Origin: Merluccius polli | Lineage: Eukaryota; Chordata; Actinopteri; Gadiformes; Merlucciidae | Length of the DNA: 64,000 bases | NCBI GenBank assembly: GCA_030340625.1 | Contig: JAOPHQ010003130.1 | Span: 449,501-513,500, forward strand | Direction: 5' to 3' | In this document: positions 35,074 through 46,268 of the stretch, piece after piece | Position numbering within the stretch: position 1 is the stretch's first letter | Layout of the letters: each line of letters opens with the position of its first letter | Position numbers and translations under genes: made by a program | Notes under the pieces: generated by a model | Seen by the model: the letters and a program-made list of their open reading frames with translations, nothing else | Databases searched by the model: none | Told to the model about the DNA's origin: nothing

Positions 35074-36098
35074 GGTAGGGGGGGGGTGATGTGAGATTGG
35101 TGCATACCTTCAGCTGCAGAGTGGACGTCCTTCACTTAGGATACTTTAGAAACAAACAAACACAAGCAATTTACTGGTCAGTTCATTTGAAGCACAAACA
35201 GGGACTGTCTGATTGGTTAAATTGCATGCTATTGGATGTATGTAGTTAGTTGTATTCTCATTGGTCTATCGTTTGGTAACTCCAGTACATGTGATGCTGG
35301 ACGGATAGTCATCACTGCATTATTCAAACATAACGCAGACTAGTTAACCTCTATACTAGTAACCTTCTCTTATGAAGCAGGATGGACCTTGTGTGTCATC
35401 TGGAAAGGCAAGAGTGTTAGCAACATGTTATGCATTAGCTTCTATACTTACCCTCCTAACCACCTTGGATGGAAAAAAAGCAAAAGTTAGATGACAGGTT
35501 AGAAAGTGTTGTTCAATTGGATGTTCTACCATTCACCTTGAAAGACCCTGACAATTGCCTAAGTACCCTGATATATGTGATGAGCAGAAATAGCCAGCTT
35601 CCTATTAGTACACAGACGCCGTTCCAGGCTGCAGGCCTGTTTTCTCCATCAGTGATGAGGGATCGGGAGAGGAGTTGAGCTTCTGCAGTATTCTCTGCAG
35701 TGGGCCAGAACAGAAATAAATTCCATACAACACAGCACAACCACTGCCTCTCCCCTCCGTTGTAAACACAGACGGAGCATTGCTGCTTCATGTGCACGTA
35801 CCCGGTTCGCTTGAAGACAAGGAACGCTACAAATAATCCTGGTTTTATGCAGATTTCAGATTGATTACAAGCAGGTAGATTTATCAGTAGTAGAATTATC
35901 TGGTCACTCAATTGCTCCATATGTCTGAGCACATGATGCGCAATATAATCATCTTTCTGTAAAACCATGTCACTCCAAATAATCACTCCCCTACAACGGG
36001 CGACGGGCCACAAGCACCAAATAAGCACATTTTCAGAGGGAAAGAAAAACAACAGCTTTTCTGTATAAACTGCTGGTTTGCTGGAGGAGTTTGTTGCA

Positions 36099-36131
36099 GC
36101 TTTCAGCCAGAAACCTTTTCTGGCTGAAAGC
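36099..36131. repeat. Perfect 14-bp hairpin
   Basis: GCTTTCAGCCAGAA and its reverse complement are separated by ACCTT. It lies between the B1 exon end and the inter-class gap. Function unknown. Confidence 0.6.
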
Positions 36132-36178
36132 AATGAGGAATAAAATTAATACTTAAAATGCTTCAGTCACTAAACAAC

Positions 36179-36196
36179 ATGCTGCCATCTACTCCT
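36179..36196 (-). promoter_or_regulatory. CTCF-like motif downstream of B1
   Basis: The minus strand reads GGAGTAGATGGCAGCATG. AGTAGATGGCAGC fits the CTCF core closely. It lies about 370 bp 3' of the B1 splice donor, at the class B / class A boundary, and points in the direction of the genes. Confidence 0.45.
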
Positions 36197-36556
36197 TCTT
36201 TGTAACTATGAGGTTGCAACGCCACATTGTTTTGTTTCCACCCTTTAAGCCATGAAGCCATTTGAAACCATTTAAAAAAATATACAACCGCCATAAAGTA
36301 TGAACAGTAAAATGAACTCCTGTTATAAAATACCTTCATTATATCAAGTTCAACAAAACCTTCAACATCTAGTTATAACATAGTAGTGCACACATCCTAA
36401 TGGTAGTAATATGATGTCCAAACTGAATTGCAAGGGATTTTGTTTTTTAAGGATAAGCCTATTCAAATGTTTAGCATAGCTGAATTTGAGACATTATTGC
36501 TCACATCACAACATATCCTAGTTGTTTTGTAATGGTGTGAGCGGCTTGAGTCTCAC

Positions 36557-38968
36557 CTGCAGAGTAGAGGGTGCTGAGTCGCTAGTCTCTGTGAGTCCAG
36601 TGCTCCTTGGTAAACTGGACACTATGTACCTGGAGCCCTTTGGCGCAGGCTGTCTAACCACCAGCTTTCCTTTCCTGGTCTCCGCTAGAAACAGACTGTA
36701 CCAGTAGGCATCGTTGGACACCAGAGTGGAATCTGCAATAGTAGAGTTCCTCTCACTGATCACACTGTTCCTGCAGGGAGGAGCAGCTTTGCTAGACTTG
36801 GGTTTCTGACACTTGAGAACGATGGTGACCAGTATGGTGATCAACAAGAGAAAGGACACCGAGCCCAGGCCGATGACCAAGTACAGATTTAAGTCTGAAA
36901 AGATGTCGTACTCTAGGGGCACTTCGGTCATGTCAGAGTAGGCCTTAACTGCGGTCTCCACTGTGGACAGCTTGATGGTAACTGTAGCAGAGAGAGCGGG
37001 CTCTCCGTTGTCCTTGGCAACGACAACAAGACGTTGGAGACGGGGGTCTCTGTAACTGAACATTCTCATAGTCCGGATTTCTCCGTTGTATTGGTCCAGA
37101 CTGAACAAGGTGGCGTCCGTCACCTGTAGAAACTGGTAGGTAATCCTTGAGTTCAAAACAGAGTCACCGTCGATAGCAATCACCTTGGAAACCAGAGAGC
37201 CTTTATCGGTTGATCTGGGGATCTTCTCCTCCACCACTGAACCATGAGCGCGCCACGGAGAGACTATGACTGGAGTGTTATCATTCTGGTCCACAATAAT
37301 GATGTGTACAGTAACATTACTGCTGAGTGGAGGAACACCAGAGTCTCTGGCCTCAATGTGGAAAAGAAACTCCTTTTCAATCTCATAGTCAAAAGTCTTC
37401 AGAGCGTATAGTTTACCATTCTCTGGGTTAATAGAGAACAGCATGGACATAGAGGTGTTGGCTATCTCCCTTTCTATGATAAAATACACCAGATACTGGT
37501 TTTCATGCAGATCTGGGTCATACGCAGTGAGAGAATCTAGCAAGGCTCCTGGTGCATTATTCTCCATTACACGTATAGTATAGAAAGACTGAGGGAATTT
37601 GGGAACATTATCATTAACATCCAGTAGCTCTAAAGTCATGGTTTCATTGTCAGATAATGGTGGAGAACCTCTGTCTGTAACTGTGAAAGTGATTTCATAC
37701 TCGGGAACCTTCTCACGGTCTAAAGGTTCTGATATTAACAATTCAAAGTAGTTGTCAGAGGATTCTCTCAGTTTGAATGGCATAGAAGCAGGAATCTTTA
37801 GGTCAACAACGCCATTATCACCTGAATCTGTATCGCTCACACTTATAACTGCTATAACGGTGTCTATTGGAGCATTCTCCTTTATTGGACTTTGAAAAGA
37901 CTTAATCGAGATCTCAGGGTGATTATCATTCATATCCGTTACCAATATTGTCACTTTACACTGACCAGACAATGGATTAGGGCTTTTATCCGTGGCAATA
38001 ATCTCCATATCATATATTTTGAAGTCTTCATAGTTGATCATCTCCTTTACTCGGATTTCACCTGAATCTGGATTCAAGCTAAACGTATTCTGCGTTTTCT
38101 CCGACGTGTACAGACTATAAGAGTAAATCGTTTCGGAGTTAGAGCCTTCATCTCGATCCGTGGCGTTCACCTTGATCACGAGACTACCTATCGGTGAGTT
38201 TTCCATCAAGTCCACTTTGTAGCCGTCCTTGTTGAACGACGGGGCGTTGTCATTGATGTCCAGGACGCGCACGACGATATTGGCCGTTCCGGAGCGCGCA
38301 GGGACCCCGCCGTCCACAGCGGTCAGCACCAGACGGTGGACGGCTTGGGCCTCCCTGTCCAAATGCGTTTTAAGGATCAAGTCCGCAAACTTGGACCCGT
38401 CTCTCCCCGTTTGAATTTCAATCGCGAAATGTTCGCTCGGGCTCAGGTGGTAATCCTTCACGGAATTCGCCCCCACGTCGGGGTCCACCGCGTTATTCAG
38501 AGAAAACCTCTCCCCGGTCGGGCTCGACTCGGATATGTCCAAGTGCATCGTTTCCCTTCGGAAATGAGGCGCGTTGTCGTTAATGTCCGATATCTCTACC
38601 TCGATATTAAACATGCGTATTGGGTTTTCGATCGCCGCGTCCAATTTAAGAAAACACGATGTACTTGTTCTTAATGGACACAAAAATTCCCTATCAATCT
38701 TTTCCAAAATGAAAAGCTCGCCCGTGTCCTTGTTGATGTCGATGTACTTTTTGTTGGCCACTGCATCTATTCGCATTTTCCTCTCATACAGCGTCCTGAC
38801 ATCCAGTCCCAGGTCGGAGGCTAAATTGGCGACCACTGCGCGTTCCTCCATTTCCTCCGGAATCGAATAATGCGTGACAGCAGAGGCTTTGGTGTCCATC
38901 ATGGATACCAAAACCATGAACGGCGACACGTACCTCAACCAAAAGGACTGACGCTCATGGCGCGCCAT
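36557..38968 (-). CDS. B1: intact class B protocadherin variable exon, divergent 5' half
   Basis: The exon has 804 uninterrupted codons ending DSAPSTLQ at a GTGAG donor, phase 0. The signal peptide (MARHERQSFW, then VSPFMVLVSMM) ends before VTHYSIPEEM. Six cadherin repeats have linkers DINDN, DINDN, DMNDN, DVNDN and DQNDN. The membrane helix is LYLVIGLGSVSFLLLITILV, and the tail contains YWYSLFLAETRKGK. The EC1 loop is C-PLRTSTS-C (seven residues). EC1-EC4 differ clearly from B2-B7, but from about 37731 to the 3' end the sequence is almost identical to theirs. A CGCT core lies at 39035-39038 (AGCG on the plus strand), only about 70 bp upstream, and the class B promoter element is degenerate here (GTGCTCAAATG near 39051). 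Confidence 0.93.
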
Positions 38969-39294
38969 GGTGATCGGATCTGTAGCCTAGTACGACTTTT
39001 GAGACCCGCTAATGTCCGCCTTGTCGCGCACCACAGCGTCCAGATCCGAGGTGCTCAAATGAACCCACATATATCTCTACCCCCCTACCTCAACAACAGG
39101 AAATGGTCGCCACGGTGACGACATCATCGATGCATGCTCGTAAACGAGCAACGTGACCACGTGGGGTTGGCGTGCCGCGAGAGGGGATGCGAAGGCTGTT
39201 GAATTGACGGACCTGGCTCATATAAAGTCACGGAGTCACATAATATCTACCGCGACGTGTGTTGTATGTACACAGTGGTCGTTTGCAAACCATA

Positions 39295-39295
<1 letters not shown>

Positions 39296-39332
<37 letters not shown>

Positions 39333-39378
39333 TGTGCGCGTGCGTGCGTGCGTGTGTGTGCGCGCGCGAGCGTGTTAG

Positions 39379-39411
<33 letters not shown>
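39296..39411. repeat. (GT)n/(GC) microsatellite
   Basis: Two (GT)n blocks are joined by a GCGTGCGTG/CGCGCG stretch. Alternating purine-pyrimidine DNA of this kind can adopt Z-DNA. Confidence 0.95.
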
Positions 39412-39412
<1 letters not shown>

Positions 39413-39730
39413 CACCTTGACATGATTGGTCAATGTACAGGCTGTGTATTGTTCCCTCTCATTCCTTTCTTTTCTGCTGTTTTGCATTTTAAATCATTTG
39501 CATATGACTTTTTAGAGCACACAAAAGACTCAACTAACTGACTGATGGAGTAAGTAAGGATAGTTGGTTTATTTAATTTACAAAGCCAACCTACCCTGCT
39601 ACTATTAGGAGAAGCTCATGTCTAGAAGACCGGCAGCAGATTTATGGTTGCACACAGGTTTTTCCCACAACACTCAGGACCCTGACAACTTAAAACCAAT
39701 AGGTAACAGTACAATGTGCCAGTATGGGAA

Positions 39731-40035
39731 GGGGGGGGGGGGGTTATGAACCCTCCAAAAACAACATACCAAGACTATGACCTCCTTACTATATGGTATG
39801 TTGACAACAAAATATGTATTATAATAAATGTCTTAACGTGTAAACATTTCAAGGTATAATCAGTTCCTGTGGCAGTGCAAACGCTATAGATGTGCTGTCT
39901 GTGTGGTTTTACAATGCAAATATTCTACGAAGTAAGTGAGAACTACAGCTTAATGGTAATTAGAGTGGTTGCTCATCATCATGGGGGGAGGCATGGGGGG
40001 GGGGGGGGGGGGGGGGGGAGCTGGGGGAGGGGGGG
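39731..40035 (+). repeat. Two poly-G tracts
   Basis: Thirteen G in a row occur at 39731-39743, and a G-rich stretch at 39983-40035 includes about 24 consecutive G. These could form G-quadruplexes and are prone to sequencing error. The intervening DNA shows nothing else. Confidence 0.85.
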
Positions 40036-40774
40036 CTAGCCAGGAAGACTGGAGTATAGCAAAGCCAGCCTGGATTTATCCTCTGAAGCCAAGAGGACTA
40101 GCACTGCTAACTGCTTTCCCTTTAATTAGGAATGTATTACTTATTCTTCTGCTGAGTTTATGATAGTGTTTATACAGGGGTTATCATGCTGTGTTGTTTA
40201 TATTGGGATTTTTTTTGCAATATGTGCAGGTCTGATGATGGCTTAATGGCGATTACAAATGATTAACTAAGTACCTTAGTGTGAATGTAATATGGTGGGA
40301 TTCCTTGTGCAAAACAAGTCTTGTCACATGGTAACACATGCATGGTAAACCTGCACTATGTAGCTTTCTCACCAGCCAACACTTTGTTCAACATATCATT
40401 TTCTTGACTTTTTCTCCACACCTTGATTTTGAGCTGTGGGTGGATTGGTTTAATTTCTTTGACAGTTGGTGGCTGCAGAGAAAAAAGTCCACTTCCTCTC
40501 TGCTCTCTCCCTGTTGCATTTGGTCTAAAATGTATAGAATATTGCTTAAATTACTCTTGAATCGTATACCTACAGCACCTTTAAGAAAAAGTTTAAACAA
40601 ACGTGACTGTTGCAGTTAAAAAAAAGTTTCATAGTACAGATAGTAATGAAATAAAATGTAAATGGTTTTAAGGAGTTTAACATCATTCAAGCCCTAGAAA
40701 GGCTGTATTTTCAATGGACTGCAGGAGATTTTAGTGGAGTGTTTAATAACAACATGCTTCTATAGTCAGCTACC

Positions 40775-40985
40775 AGGCTGTGATCATCTCATGGCTTCAC
40801 GACCAAAGTGCGTTTCTAAACCTCTACAAAGCTTTCAGAATGCAGTAGTGCACCTGAGGTTCAACAAACCTATGCACACACGTCACACCACTACATCCCT
40901 CTCCACTGGCTCCCCAGCCTACACCAAGTTCAAATCCATACTGTTGGTCACAGGATCCGCACCCACCCACATCAACTCTTCCTAT
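40775..40985 (+). mobile_element. LINE reverse-transcriptase C-terminal remnant (piece 1)
   Basis: Two frames together resemble the region after the reverse transcriptase of CR1/L2-type LINEs: LQSFQNAVVHLRFNKPMHT in one frame, then SLHWLPSLHQVQ in another. It is frameshifted and truncated. Confidence 0.5.
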
Positions 40986-40986
40986 A

Positions 40987-41030
40987 CAGAGCTATAGAGT
41001 AAACATAGAGTTGTTTACTCTATAGCTCTG
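40987..41030. repeat. Perfect 19-bp inverted repeat, 6-nt loop
   Basis: CAGAGCTATAGAGTAAACA pairs with its exact complement after the loop TAGAGT. It follows directly on the LINE remnant. Confidence 0.75.
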
Positions 41031-41587
41031 ATACAGGAGTAATAACTAACCAATAGGACGGATGCCCACACACCACTGAACGTCAAATATCGCCGGAGAC
41101 GATCTCCGTCAGTGACTGACGCTAAAGTGCCCTTAGTGACAGTCGCTATTTGATGTTCTGGGAGTGAGACTGTGTTGTTCTGACTGAGTTTTCATAAAGA
41201 CTATGCAATACATATTACACCCCAACTGTTTCTGTGGTGGGTTTTGAAAGCACAAAAGAAAACCGTGACCCGCGTCTTTGAGGTTTACACCCGCGACTCC
41301 GTTTTCAAAACAGCCCAATTTGGCGAAAAAACCGTGAAGCTGGCAACCCTGCATCACCGTCACCTTAATCATAATTTATGTATTTTATAACCAGCAATTT
41401 ATGTATTTTATAACCATGAAATGTCCTTGTTGGTTGTGCTTTCTTCAGGCAGTGCCTCCACAGTGCCACGCGCAGATACTGTAGGTACAACACGCTATTT
41501 TACGTTGAAATGCAACGTAATCCAGTGTTCATGAAAACGTACACTGTCAACGTATGCTTTTGGCGACTGGGTTGCTCAAGCCCTGGG

Positions 41588-41725
41588 GTGACATGGCGTT
41601 TTCGGTCGCAACACCCTCTCTCTGGAACACTCTCCCGAACCACATCCGATAGGCGAACACCCTGCCATCATTCATACAGGCCCTCAAAACCCACCTCTTC
41701 AAGCAGGCATTCAACAGTTAACCTC
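41588..41725 (+). mobile_element. LINE C-terminal remnant (piece 2)
   Basis: The translation includes TPSLWNTLPNHIR, a stop, then LPSFIQALKTHLFKQAF, the typical C-terminal end of CR1/L2-type LINE ORF2. It probably belongs to the same insertion as the piece at 40775-40985, with about 600 bp of other sequence between them. A 3' tail GTAAAGCGTCTTTGAGCACC follows near 41813. Confidence 0.6.
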
Positions 41726-41934
41726 CTTCCCTCCTCTCCCCTCCCTCCCTTTTCATGTCTCTACTCCTCACTCGTCTTCTTCACGTACCTAGCATAAGCC
41801 TTGTGTCTCACTGTAAAGCGTCTTTGAGCACCTTATAAAAGTTGAACACATTATAGCTAGTCTGTCCAGTTTTTTTTTTTTTTAGAAAATGGGTTGTGGA
41901 TGGGTTCTGTGTAGTTGCTATGATGTAAACTAGA

Positions 41935-42450
41935 AATCTAGACACCCCTAGCGGCAGCAAATTTAATTTGCAGCCAGGGGGTCTAGCCCTTCGTTGTCGT
42001 TTTTCGGTGCTGGAAACAGAAAATCTGTCAGGCCAATCACAGCGTGAGGGGCGGAGTCGGAAGCCGGGCTACCATGACGACAGAGTTGCGACGGTTCCGT
42101 GTTAGAGGTAAACAATGGCTGCTGCTGCTGGCGAACGGCTGTCTTTCGACTCGGCTTTGGCCGCGACTCTTCAAGACTTGAAGTTAACATTTTATTTGAG
42201 AAAAGAACAAAGAACGGCACTGAAGTCTTTCCTCGAAAAGAAAGATGTATTCGGAGTTTTGATTAATTACATAGTCAGAGCCGTCGCTCTGACTACGTCA
42301 CCTTCTTCGTTGCTCTGATTGGTTGTAGCGCTATCCTATTGCGTGCAGAGGGAACTTGAAAGACAACCGTTTATCCCACCCACACTGCCAATGGAGCAGT
42401 GCCAGACCCTACATCTTCTGATGTGGGTCTGGCTTGCCAGGCTAGCTATG
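41935..42450 (+). mobile_element. Internally deleted element with the start of a helicase-like ORF
   Basis: At 42115 an ATG opens MAAAAGERLSFDSA, followed by LQDLKLTFYLRKEQRTALKS and FLEKKDVFGVL. This resembles the N-terminal part of RecQ-like SF2 helicase genes found in repeated teleost sequences, up to just before the Walker A motif. The frame then runs into unrelated sequence and stops at 42318. The flanks (CTAGACACCCCTAGCGGCAG and GGGTCTGGCTTGCCAGGCTAG) look like repeat ends, but I could not define inverted termini. Confidence 0.4.
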
Positions 42451-42488
42451 ATGATCATATAGTTTAATAGTTATCAGCCTTACCTCCA

Positions 42489-42520
42489 CTCGCTTTGGAT
42501 AAAAGCATCTGCCAAATAAC
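42489..42520 (+). mobile_element. SINE tail fragment
   Basis: TCGCTTTGGATAAAAGCATC matches the tail of the SINE at 3841-3979, in the opposite orientation. Confidence 0.5.
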
Positions 42521-42743
42521 TACAACAAAAATATATATTGTTTGTCATGTTGCCTTAAAGACAAGGCAAGTGAGTACACAGCAATCAAGGTTAGGATAAA
42601 TGGAATTACATTGAGCAGAGACCAAAAGCTGGAATTACTGCTGCTTACATGGTTAGCACACTAGCTGATTGAGCCACCAAATTAATGTTCATTAGTTGTT
42701 AAAAAGTACAGAAACTACTTGTAACAAATAGGTGTAGTCTCAC

Positions 42744-45146
42744 CTGCAGAGTAGAGGGTGCTGAGTCGCTAGTCTCTGTGAGTCCAGTGCTCCTTGGTAA
42801 ACTGGACACTATGTACCTGGAGCCCTTTGGCGCAGGCTGTCTAACCACCAGCTTTCCTTTCCTGGTCTCCGCTAGAAACAGACTGTACCAGTAGGCATCG
42901 TTGGACACCAGAGTGGAATCTGCAATAGTAGAGTTCCTCTCACTGATCACACTGTTCCTGCAGGGAGGAGCAGCTTTGCTGGACTTGGGTTTCTGACACT
43001 TGAGAACGATGGTGACCAGTATGGTGATCAACAAGAGAAAGGACACCGAGCCCAGGCCGATGACCAAGTACAGATTTAAGTCTGAAAAGATGTCGTACTC
43101 TAGGGGCACTTCGGTCATGTCAGAGTAGGCCTTAACTGCGGTCTCCACTGTGGACAGCTTGATGGTAACTGTAGCAGAGAGAGCGGGCTCTCCGTTGTCC
43201 TTTGCAACGACAACAAGACGTTGGAGACGGGGGTCTCTGTAACTGAACATTCTCATAGTCCGGATCTCTCCGTTGTATTGGTCCAGACTGAACAAGGTGG
43301 CGTCCGTCACCTGTAGAAACTGGTAGGTAATCCTTGAGTTCAACACAGAGTCACCGTCGATAGCAATCACCTTGGAAACCAGAGCGCCTTTATCGGTTGA
43401 TCTGGGGATCTTCTCCTCCACCACTGAACCATGAGCGCGCCACGGAGAGACTATGACTGGAGTGTTGTCATTCTGGTCCACAATAATGATGTGTACAGTA
43501 ACATTACTGCTGAGTGGAGGAACACCAGAGTCTCTGGCCTCGATGTGGAAAAGAAACTCCTTTTCAATCTCATAGTCAAAAGTCTTCAGAGCGTATAGTT
43601 TACCATTCTCTGGGTTAATAGAGAACAGCATGGACATAGAGGTGTTGGCTATCTCCCTTTCTATGATAAAATACACCAGATACTGGTTTTCATGCAGATC
43701 TGGGTCATATGCACTGAGAGAATCTAGCAAGGCTCCTGGTGCATTATTCTCCATTACACGTATAGTATAGAAAGACTGAGGGAATTTGGGAACATTATCA
43801 TTAACATCCAGTAGCTCTAAAGTCATGGTTTCATTGTCAGATAATGGTGGAGAACCTCTGTCTATAACTGTGAAAGTGATTTCATATTCAGGAACCTTCT
43901 CACGGTCTAAAGGTTCTGACAGGACAAGCTCAAAATAATTATCAGATGATTCCCTTAATTTGAAAGGCATATTTTCAGGAATACTGATATCGACGACTCC
44001 ATTATCACCTGAGTCTTTATCACTAACACTCACCACAGCTATAACAGTGTCTACTTCTATGTTTTCCTTGACAGGACTCTGAAATGACTTGATTGAAATC
44101 TCAGGATGGTTGTCATTCATGTCCTCCACTGAAACTGTTACTTTGCATTGCCCTGATAAGGCCGGTGATCCTTTATCCGTTGCTATCACTTCCATGTCGT
44201 AAAGCTTAAAATCCTCATAGTTCAGTACTCCTTTTACTGTTACCTCACCCGTGTGAGGGTTTAGATTGAATGTGTTTTGGGTCATTTCTGAAGTGTACAA
44301 ACTATACATATATGCCATTTCTGCATTAGACCCGTCATCTAAGTCTGTTGCATTAAGATGAAGCACAAGGCTTCCGATCGGAGAGTTTTCTATTATTTTA
44401 ATTCTGTAGTGCTCGTTGTCAAACTGCGGGGCGTTGTCATTAGTGTCTAACACCCGCACTGTAATGCTGGCCGTGCCGGTGCGTGAAGGCGTACCGCCAT
44501 CTACAGCGGTGAGAATTAGATTATGAACGGCCTGCTTTTCACGGTCCAGCGCCTTTTTAAGAATTAGATCCGCAAACTTCGATCCATCTCTTCCCGTTTG
44601 AATTTCGATATCAAAATGCTCACTAGTACTCAAATGATATGTTTTCACAGAGTTCACACCGACATCAGGATCAACTGCATTGTTGACAGAGAATCGTTCG
44701 CCTGCCTGCGTTGCCTCTAAAATATCTAATTTGATTGTATCTCTCCTAAAATGAGGGGTGTTATCATTTATGTCCATTATTTCCACTTCAATATAGAATA
44801 TACGCTGTGGGTTTTCTACAATAGCTTCCAATCGTAGGAAACACGTTGAAGTTTTTGACGTGCAAAGATATTCCCGATCAATCCTCTCGACAATATACAG
44901 GTCCCCTGTTTCTTTGTTCACGTCCAGATATTTCTTGTTCGCTACGACTTCTAGTCGGATCATCCGTTTGGAAAGCATTTTAACGTCTAGGCCCAGGTCA
45001 GAAGCTAAATTAGCGACAACGGATCCTTCCTCCATTTCTTCGGGAATTGAATAATGAGTCACTGCATCTACTGATTTCATAGAAGCAAATAAGATACATA
45101 TCAACACATACCGCGTCCAGCTCTCCACATCGCGTTTCGCTTCCAT
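42744..45146 (-). CDS. B2: intact class B protocadherin variable exon
   Basis: The exon has 801 uninterrupted codons ending DSAPSTLQ at a GTGAG donor, phase 0. Approximate layout: signal peptide 1-28 (MEAKRDVESW, then VLICILFASM), EC1 to 133, EC2 to 242, EC3 to 351, EC4 to 455, EC5 to 565, EC6 to 689, membrane helix 690-717, tail 718-801 with RNSTIADSTLVSNDAYWYSL. The EC1 loop is C-TSKTST-C (six residues; mammalian clustered Pcdhs have five). It is the last member of the homogeneous B2-B7 series before the LINE-containing gap to B1. Class B differs from class A by THYSIPEEMEE at the start, SPWRAHGSVVEEKIPRS in EC6 and the whole tail. It probably corresponds to the teleost Pcdh2-alpha/delta-type exons. 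Confidence 0.93.
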
Positions 45147-45363
45147 CGTTTTAGGATTCTGTTTATCTCCTTAAACCCTTCAAAATGAGGTAATACTAGC
45201 TTTGTCCTCGTTGATACAACGTATTCGTAAAATAATCCTCCAATCTAAGTCAAAGATCTTGCAAAACACAACAAAATAGTCGACATCCCAATTCAAGCAC
45301 CGGGAGCTGTTCACTTGCGCAGCTCGTGGCGCAGTGGTGACTGTGACCTCATAAGACGTGCTC

Positions 45364-45380
45364 AAATGGTGAACAGCGAC
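45364..45380 (-). promoter_or_regulatory. Class B promoter element (CGCT core), B2
   Basis: The sense strand reads GTCGCTGTTCACCATTT, about 220 bp upstream of the ATG. CGCT is the core of the conserved element in mammalian Pcdh promoters. An inverted copy, AGCTGTTCAC, lies at 45305-45314, so the element forms an inverted repeat around CACTGCGCCACGAGCTGCGC. The same arrangement occurs before B3-B7. Confidence 0.6.
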
Positions 45381-46268
45381 TCTATACGCAAAGAACAGGC
45401 AAGTACATCCTCACAAAAAATTAAAATCGCATTTCCGTTCTTGTATTCATCACAACCTCAATTAATTTCAAAGTCCCACTTTGCATTTATTCGAACTAAG
45501 TCAACGGATAGGCCTATCATTAGGTCTATACTTTCAATAAATAATGGCTGTAGGAGCTTCATTAGTTTAATTAGTTAATTATTATTATTTAGCATTCATT
45601 TTTGTAGACACTAAGGGCACTAAGTACCAGACCAGGCATGATTAGGATAACGGTAGCAGGTGTGTGAATGTTGGGACATGCAGGAAGGGACATGTGTTTT
45701 ACTTATGTAGCGGCTATTTGTCAATATCGGTTATTATCTTCAATAAAGTTAAACATACAAACGGCCACTGATGTACCAGTTCAGTTGGGTTGTACTCTGG
45801 CAAGTAAAAAACCTCACTTAGAACTTAGAAGAGAAAGTCAGCATGAAGAACACAGGTTGCTTTTGAACTGGAAAATAAATCAACCTAAGCGTGAATCTTG
45901 CCTGAACAATGGACTTCGTACTTGCCTGAGTACAACTAAATTTAACTGGTGCATCAGTGGCCTTTTTGTTGTAAAGTTCGACTTATTGTAGTGAATCTAT
46001 ATTGACAAATAGCCACTACAATGGCTTCCTAATTTAAGGTTAGCTTCTGCTAAACTGTAATTAGTAATTTCCTTTAGTGTCATTTACATTAACTTTATAC
46101 TATTAAGTTAAGTTATGTATGCACACATGTGACGATTAAGCGAAAGTACAACTAAATGATGTAGATGAACTTCAAAAACTAAAAGGATAACATTTAATGG
46201 TTTAAAGAGCGAAAATATATGTTAGAATTCACCAAATGAACACAATTAATTGTTTGATGTAGTCTCAC

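Noticed and set aside
35513..36133. 206-codon minus-strand open frame between the two arrays
   Set aside because: No recognisable domain, no splice or promoter context, Cys/Trp-rich odd composition, and its 5' end overlaps a hairpin. Best seen as a chance frame.
45322..45337. Possible reverse-oriented CTCF site (GCTCGTGGCGCAGTGG) in class B promoters
   Set aside because: Only the right half of the core fits, and it changes to GCTCGTTGCGC in B4-B6. Kept only as part of the inverted-repeat description.
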